Origin: Chth-196 sp044370935
Lineage (GTDB): Bacteria; Verrucomicrobiota; Verrucomicrobiia; Chthoniobacterales; Chthoniobacteraceae
Direction of reading: 5' to 3'
Length of the DNA: 10,925 bases
Assembly (NCBI GenBank): GCA_044370935.1
Contig: JBILUQ010000121.1
Coordinates: 1 to 10,925 of the forward strand
Position 1 is the stretch's first letter. Every line of letters begins with the position of its first letter. The notes under the pieces are model-generated. The model had not been told where the DNA came from. It worked only from the letters and a program-made list of their open reading frames with translations, and ran no database searches. A program made the translations under genes and the position numbers. Positions 6,830-10,925 of the stretch are shown here, one piece after another.

Positions 6830-8215
6830 TCAAGGTTTGGAAGCGAGCATCGGAGTAACAGCGATTTCGCCGAACGGCTTGCCACCATCCCCGATTCCAT
6901 ACGCCTGTACCTTACCAGTCCAATCGCCCGCGACCACGGTATCGCCAACCAGCACTGCACGCAGCGCGATTTCACCCATCGGTGCAGTGGTAAGTAGCGC
7001 CTTGCCCTCTTGATTCCATACCTTCGCAGTGCGATCACGCCCGCAGCTCACGATGCGGCCGTCGGGAGTGAAGTCCACGAACTCGGCGCCACCCGCATGC
7101 GCCGCCCACTTTTTAAGCTCCTTGCCATCGCTGATATCCCACAAAACAATGTTTCCATCGAGACTAGCCGAGGCCAGCAGGCCCGGCAGAAATGCGAGCG
7201 CGGTTACCGCAGACTTGTGTCCGGCGAGAGTGATCGCCTCCTCGCCCGATGCAGCCTCCCACACCGTGATTCCACCGGCCCTGTCAGCACTCGCCACATA
7301 GCCTCCGTCCGCAGAATACGCCACAGCGGTCACCCAGTCGGTGTGCTTCTTGATGGATTTTTTCAACGAACCGTCCTTTGTGTTGTAAAGCTTCAAGAGC
7401 CGGTTTGGTCCGCCGAGGGCGACCGTCGACTGGTCCGGGCTCAGATCTGCACTCAACACCTGGTCCACCTCGGTTCCGACCGTGGCAACACGCTCCCCGG
7501 TGGGGACGCTCCAGATCGCGACACGCCCCGATTTCGCTCCGATACCGCCGCCCGCCATCAACAACTGGCCGTTTCTTGAGAAGCGCAAAATTGTCGGCAT
7601 TCCCTCTGGGAATGGCAGCACTCCAAGCAACTCCAACGTGTCAGAGTGGTAGAGTTGCACCTGCTTCTGACCGCCCACCGCCGTCAACGGAGACCACGGG
7701 CTTGCCGCAAGCGCCACCAGCGCGTTGGCGCGGGGTGTCGGCAGCACGGGCTCATTCACCTTCAAACTTACGGGCATCGGCGCAGGACCATCCGGACGCT
7801 TCAGGGTGACCGTCGCCACCCCCACCGAATTGGGCAGCGCCGCGGCCTTACTTGTCATTGATTCCAGCGCGCGGGTTGCAATCCACCGCTCCACGAGTGC
7901 GATCTGCTCCGCGGTCAGACGGTCGCCCTTAGGGGGCATTACAGGCTCTTCCGTTCCATTGATGCACTTCAGAAGCATGCTGCTCGCAGCGTCGCCAACC
8001 TTCACGACCTTGCCCCCATCGGACCCCTGCATCGTCGCCCCATACGTAGTCAAATCTAGACCCGCCTTCTTTTTGTCGGGGTTGTGGCAGTTGTTGCACG
8101 CGTTTTGAAACACGGGGAGGACGTGATCCTCGAAGGTCACTTTCTCCGGCAAGGCGCTCAATGCGGGCCCGGCTGCCAAACCTAGTCCAAGGAAGCCCAG
8201 TAATGTGCGGTTCAT
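6830..8215 (-). CDS. Planctomycete-type cytochrome c domain plus seven-repeat WD40 protein
   Basis: A 461-residue exported protein. A signal peptide spans about residues 1-20 (LLGFLGLGLAAGPALSA). It is followed by a planctomycete-type cytochrome c domain (PSCyt1-like, about 26-113): the haem site is CNNCH (40-44), and MPPKGD (93-98) offers M93 as the likely sixth haem ligand. After a linker of about 45 residues, seven WD40-like repeats can be counted between about 165 and 443, for example ITVWEAASGEE, IVLWDISDGKE and AKVWNQEGKA, enough to close a seven-blade propeller. The family is common in Planctomycetes and Verrucomicrobia, usually beside DUF1549/DUF1553 genes as here; its function is not established. 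The propeller suggests a docking platform, and the haem suggests electron transfer or redox sensing. It starts 5 bp after the stop of the DUF1553 gene and lacks a Shine-Dalgarno sequence, so translation is probably coupled. Confidence 0.9.
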   Translation of the reverse strand: MNRTLLGFLGLGLAAGPALSALPEKVTFEDHVLPVFQNACNNCHNPDKKKAGLDLTTYGATMQGSDGGKVVKVGDAASSMLLKCINGTEEPVMPPKGDRLTAEQIALVERWIATRALESMTSKAAALPNSVGVATVTLKRPDGPAPMPVSLKVNEPVLPTPRANALVALAASPWSPLTAVGGQKQVQLYHSDTLELLGVLPFPEGMPTILRFSRNGQLLMAGGGIGAKSGRVAIWSVPTGERVATVGTEVDQVLSADLSPDQSTVALGGPNRLLKLYNTKDGSLKKSIKKHTDWVTAVAYSADGGYVASADRAGGITVWEAASGEEAITLAGHKSAVTALAFLPGLLASASLDGNIVLWDISDGKELKKWAAHAGGAEFVDFTPDGRIVSCGRDRTAKVWNQEGKALLTTAPMGEIALRAVLVGDTVVAGDWTGKVQAYGIGDGGKPFGEIAVTPMLASKP

Positions 8216-8220
8216 GAGAT

Positions 8221-10644
8221 TTAATGGTTAAAGATAAACTCTTTCGAATTCAACAAAGCCCACTGCACGTCTTCCAGAGTCGCTTTGGTCTGCTCCGGAT
8301 CGTTGAAGAGGGCCTCAAGTGATGCAGACTCCTCGGCGGTTGGAGGACGCCCCAGACAACGCAAGTAAAGCTCGATCATGATTTCATTAGGCTTCTTTCC
8401 CGCTGCAAGAAGCTTCGTAACAAGCGCCCCCGCCTTGATGTTCCCGTCAACGGAATCGCCCGTGAGAAGGTGCAACGCCTGGGACAAAGTCGGCCCGCAC
8501 TCGTCGCGCGCACAAACATTCTCACGCGCCGAACGCCCGAAAGTCGTCAGGAAATAATTCGTCCTCTTTGCGTCCGCGACTTCCACCGAGCGCATCCCCT
8601 GGGGCAATCCCTGCTGCTTGCCCGTTGTGCCCGTTGCATCAGAGATCGCATCCAGCAAAACCTCGGCTCGCATCCTGCGAATGGTCGCTTTGGCAAAGTT
8701 TTTTTCATCAAGCTGATTTGTCTCGTTCGCATGAGTTGAGCGCTGATAGGTCGCCGACATGCAGATTTCTTTCGCAAGCTTCCGAATATCAAAATTGTAC
8801 TCCACCAACCGCTTCGAAATGTACTCGAGCAGCGGGAGGTTCGAGGGGGGGTTCGAGATGCGAATGTCATCCACGGGATTGATCACCCCGACGCCGGTCA
8901 GGTGCGCCCAAACGAGATTGCTGATGTTCTGTGCAAACCAGGGGTTCTTCGGATCCGCAACCCATTCAGCAAGCACTTCGCGCCGATCGCGCCCCTTGAC
9001 GTCAGGCTCGATTCCACCCAAAAAGCGCGGTGGAACGGCTTTTCCACCCACCGGATGAAGCGCCTCGCCGCTGGCCTGGTTGTAGATGATCTTCTCTCGC
9101 GGGTCCTCGCCGCGCTTCCGCCCCACCTGCATGAAGAACGCCATGAAGCCGCGGTAGTCGGCCATGGTCCACCGATCAAACGGATGATTGTGGCACTGCG
9201 CGCATTGAATGCGAATGCCAAAAAGCGCCTGCACCGCATCCTCTGTCACACGAATCGGGTCGTTCTGCATCGAATAAAAATTCGCTGGTGGATTCTCGAA
9301 ATTTGAACCGCTGGCAGTGATAAGCTGTGCCGCCAGTTGATTCAGCGGGACGCCCGCGAGAATCTGGTCGCGCAGCCAGTCATGATACATCTGCACGTTC
9401 TTGTTGTACGTGGTGTTCAGAATGGTTCGAATTTGCAAAAGATCCGCCCACTTCAAGGTCCAGAGATCCACAAACTCCGGACGCTTCAGCAGCTCGTCTA
9501 TGAGCGCCTCCCGCTTCGCCGGATTCTGATCCGCTGGAAAAGACTGCACACGCTCCAAAGGAGGCAATGATCCGGTGAGATCTATGTAAATTCTGCGTAG
9601 GAAAGTCAGGTCATCGCAGCCCTCGCTGGGAATCTCGCGCAAGTCTTTAAGCTTTGCATTCACCAACCGGTCGATCTCCGTGCGCTCCTCGATCTTCGGC
9701 CATTCGAACTTGAGGTTTTTTGGGAGCACCACCACCTGGCTACCCACAGTGTACGCGCCATAACGAGCCATCACAAATGCCTCGCCCCTCTGCCCGGCGA
9801 GGACATTTCCCTCTGCATCGAGCTTTGCAGTCCCCTCGTTGTTGCTCAAAAATAGTGCCGTCGTCGTGACGTCCCGGGTGGTTCCGTCCGAATATTTTGC
9901 GAGTACGTTCATTCGGAACTTTTGACCGGGCCCCTCAAGCACTAGCGAACGCGGGCTCAACTCCACTCCTGTGAGAGTCGGTGTCTCCGGTGGATCATTG
10001 AGTGCACCCGCCTTCAACCACGAGAGCATCGTATTGTAAAGAGGGCTGCCCTTCTCAAACTTCTTTCCCCCAGTGTGCGCAGCCTCGCCATCGGACTTGG
10101 TGAGCAACAGCGAGTCTTCCGGCACGGCTAGGTTGATGCGACGTCCCGGAATTTCGCGGGTGATTCGAAAATGGTCACCATCAGGATCGAATCCCCACAA
10201 CGACAAACGGAATCCATCCTGGCCCCGAGCCGCGCCATGGCATCGATTGCACTCCGCCTTCATCAAAACAGGCATCACATCCAAACGGAAAGAAACGGCC
10301 GGGACATGTTCAATCTTTTCAACGGTCAAAGGGACCGTCGCTGACAGATTTTTCCACTGCACCTTGATGTTGGTTGCGCCCTCAGCTTTCGGGCGGAACG
10401 ACCCCTTCTCTACCGAGGCTAGGGCTGGGTTCTCCAAGGCAATATTAGCCTCCGAAGTGACGTCCATGTGGATGCCATCCTCCCGAACCACCCGAACCAC
10501 GAAAGACTGCTGATCCACCTTGCTCCTGAGATGGACCTCAGAAGGGAACACATCAAGCGTGGAAGCTGCCTGAACCGAGAAGCTCTTCCCCACTACAAAA
10601 ACAACAAGAGCGAGGGTGGCTAAGTTAGGTTTGCGCGAATTCAT
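8221..10644 (-). CDS. DUF1549/DUF1553 (PSCyt2/PSD1) protein with planctomycete cytochrome c domain and Ig-like regions
   Basis: An 807-residue exported protein. A signal peptide covers about residues 1-27 (LALVVFVVGKSFSVQAAS). Residues 29-108 look like an Ig-like beta domain. A planctomycete cytochrome c domain follows, with haem motif CNRCH (132-136). Residues about 224-307 resemble a bacterial Ig-like (Big_2) domain (LVLEGPGQKFRMNVLAKYSDGTTRDVT). DUF1549 runs from about 324 to 510 and includes a second CxxCH, CAQCHNHPFDRW (481-492), which is conserved in the family. DUF1553 runs from about 555 to 803, with RRMRAEVLLDAI (656-667) and NSKEFIFNH at the end. This is the standard domain order for the family, found mainly in Planctomycetes, Verrucomicrobia and relatives; no enzyme activity is established. 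The ATG overlaps the stop of the upstream Ala/Pro-rich gene (ATGA, 10641-10644), and the cytochrome-WD40 gene begins 5 bp downstream. The usual DUF1501 partner is not seen inside the window. Confidence 0.93.
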   Translation of the reverse strand: MNSRKPNLATLALVVFVVGKSFSVQAASTLDVFPSEVHLRSKVDQQSFVVRVVREDGIHMDVTSEANIALENPALASVEKGSFRPKAEGATNIKVQWKNLSATVPLTVEKIEHVPAVSFRLDVMPVLMKAECNRCHGAARGQDGFRLSLWGFDPDGDHFRITREIPGRRINLAVPEDSLLLTKSDGEAAHTGGKKFEKGSPLYNTMLSWLKAGALNDPPETPTLTGVELSPRSLVLEGPGQKFRMNVLAKYSDGTTRDVTTTALFLSNNEGTAKLDAEGNVLAGQRGEAFVMARYGAYTVGSQVVVLPKNLKFEWPKIEERTEIDRLVNAKLKDLREIPSEGCDDLTFLRRIYIDLTGSLPPLERVQSFPADQNPAKREALIDELLKRPEFVDLWTLKWADLLQIRTILNTTYNKNVQMYHDWLRDQILAGVPLNQLAAQLITASGSNFENPPANFYSMQNDPIRVTEDAVQALFGIRIQCAQCHNHPFDRWTMADYRGFMAFFMQVGRKRGEDPREKIIYNQASGEALHPVGGKAVPPRFLGGIEPDVKGRDRREVLAEWVADPKNPWFAQNISNLVWAHLTGVGVINPVDDIRISNPPSNLPLLEYISKRLVEYNFDIRKLAKEICMSATYQRSTHANETNQLDEKNFAKATIRRMRAEVLLDAISDATGTTGKQQGLPQGMRSVEVADAKRTNYFLTTFGRSARENVCARDECGPTLSQALHLLTGDSVDGNIKAGALVTKLLAAGKKPNEIMIELYLRCLGRPPTAEESASLEALFNDPEQTKATLEDVQWALLNSKEFIFNH

Positions 10645-10925
10645 TTTTCGGAAGTTTTGGGGGAGGCGGGAACAGCGGGGGCAGCGGGCGGGGTTGCCGA
10701 CGCCACCGGCGCAACTGGAGCCGTGGGCGCGGCAGCGGCGGGGGCGCTCGCCGCGGGCGTCGCAGGCTTCGCCACGGGGGCGGGCGCTGCCGCAGCAGGT
10801 GCAGCGGGAGTCGTAGGCGCGGCGGCGGCGGGGGTGCTAGCCGCGGGCGTCGCAGGCTTCGCCACGGGGGCGGGCGCTGCCGCAGCAGGTGCAGCGGGAG
10901 TCGTAGGCGCGGCGGCGGCGGGGGT
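10641..10925 (-). CDS. Ala/Pro-rich repeat protein, C-terminal tail (5' end outside window)
   Basis: An open frame of 94 residues that enters from the right edge and ends at TGA 10643-10641. It consists almost wholly of Ala and Pro with some Thr, Val and Lys, built from a 30-residue unit (TPAAAAPTTPAAPAAAAPAP then VAKPATPAAS). One full unit and a second nearly identical one are visible, followed by a degenerate third and the charged end SPKTSEK. A GTG at 10865 lies inside a repeat and is not a likely start. Such tracts are extended, flexible linkers or cell-envelope spanning tails; what domain precedes it cannot be seen. That it is translated is supported by the 4-bp ATGA overlap with the DUF1553 gene and by a repeat length divisible by three. 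A C-terminal tail on a DUF1501 or other exported partner protein would fit, but this is a guess. Confidence 0.75.
   Translation of the reverse strand, partial: TPAAAAPTTPAAPAAAAPAPVAKPATPAASTPAAAAPTTPAAPAAAAPAPVAKPATPAASAPAAAAPTAPVAPVASATPPAAPAVPASPKTSEK
10741..10920. repeat. Two 90-bp tandem repeat copies, continuing past the window edge
   Basis: Bases 10741-10830 and 10831-10920 are identical except at two positions (10745/10835 and 10749/10839), so 88 of 90 match. The last five bases of the window begin a third copy. A diverged copy is recognisable to the left (about 10691-10740). The unit is GC-rich and encodes 30 residues on the - strand. The near-identity points to recent duplication or ongoing homogenisation, and the copy number may vary between strains or be collapsed in an assembly. 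Confidence 0.93.

Noticed and set aside
10616..10816. + strand frame across the Ala/Pro repeats
   Set aside because: It is the antisense of a GC-rich repeat, gives an R/G/Q-rich product, and lacks the coupling that supports the - strand frame.
10741..10925. 90-bp repeats as a CRISPR array or minisatellite outside genes
   Set aside because: There are no unique spacers, and the unit keeps an open reading frame of 30 residues per copy that ends in an overlap with the next gene.

Overview
The window is about 10.9 kb of moderately GC-rich bacterial DNA. It looks like a chromosomal segment from the Planctomycetes-Verrucomicrobia-Lentisphaerae side of the tree, most likely a verrucomicrobium. This rests on two genes with planctomycete-type cytochrome domains (PSCyt1, DUF1549/PSCyt2 and DUF1553/PSD1), a secreted sulfatase of the kind these phyla carry in large numbers, and a rhamnose aldolase-dehydrogenase fusion common in them. 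The assignment is from recalled family distribution, not from a search.

Layout on the + strand. Positions 2-637 hold the C-terminal part of rhamnulokinase (rhaB). Next comes a 730-residue fusion of rhamnulose-1-phosphate aldolase and a short-chain dehydrogenase (716-2908), closed by a clear intrinsic terminator at 2929-2961. Together these two genes phosphorylate L-rhamnulose, cleave it to dihydroxyacetone phosphate and L-lactaldehyde, and oxidise the lactaldehyde. A second + strand pair follows: a Rossmann-fold FAD-dependent amine-oxidase-like protein (3005-4249) and, 23 bp on, a small SRPBCC/START-like protein (4273-4743).

Layout on the - strand. All remaining genes read leftwards. From right to left they are: the C-terminal tail of an Ala/Pro-rich protein made of 90-bp (30-residue) tandem repeats (10925-10641); a DUF1549/DUF1553 protein with two CxxCH motifs and N-terminal Ig-like regions (10644-8221); a cytochrome c-WD40 protein with seven visible propeller repeats (8215-6830); a possible small unknown protein (about 6732-6469); and a secreted FGly-type sulfatase (6282-4831). 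The first three are tightly packed (4-bp ATGA overlap, then a 5-bp gap), so they form one operon. The sulfatase sits behind a roughly 190-bp gap after the small ORF and may have its own promoter.

How the parts may work together. The sulfatase is presumably exported and could desulfate a polysaccharide; the rhamnose enzymes would use rhamnose released from such a glycan inside the cell. The cytochrome/WD40/DUF1553 cassette is presumably outside the cytoplasm and has no established function known to me. It is the least understood part of the window. No RNA genes, CRISPR arrays, insertion sequences or phage genes were seen.
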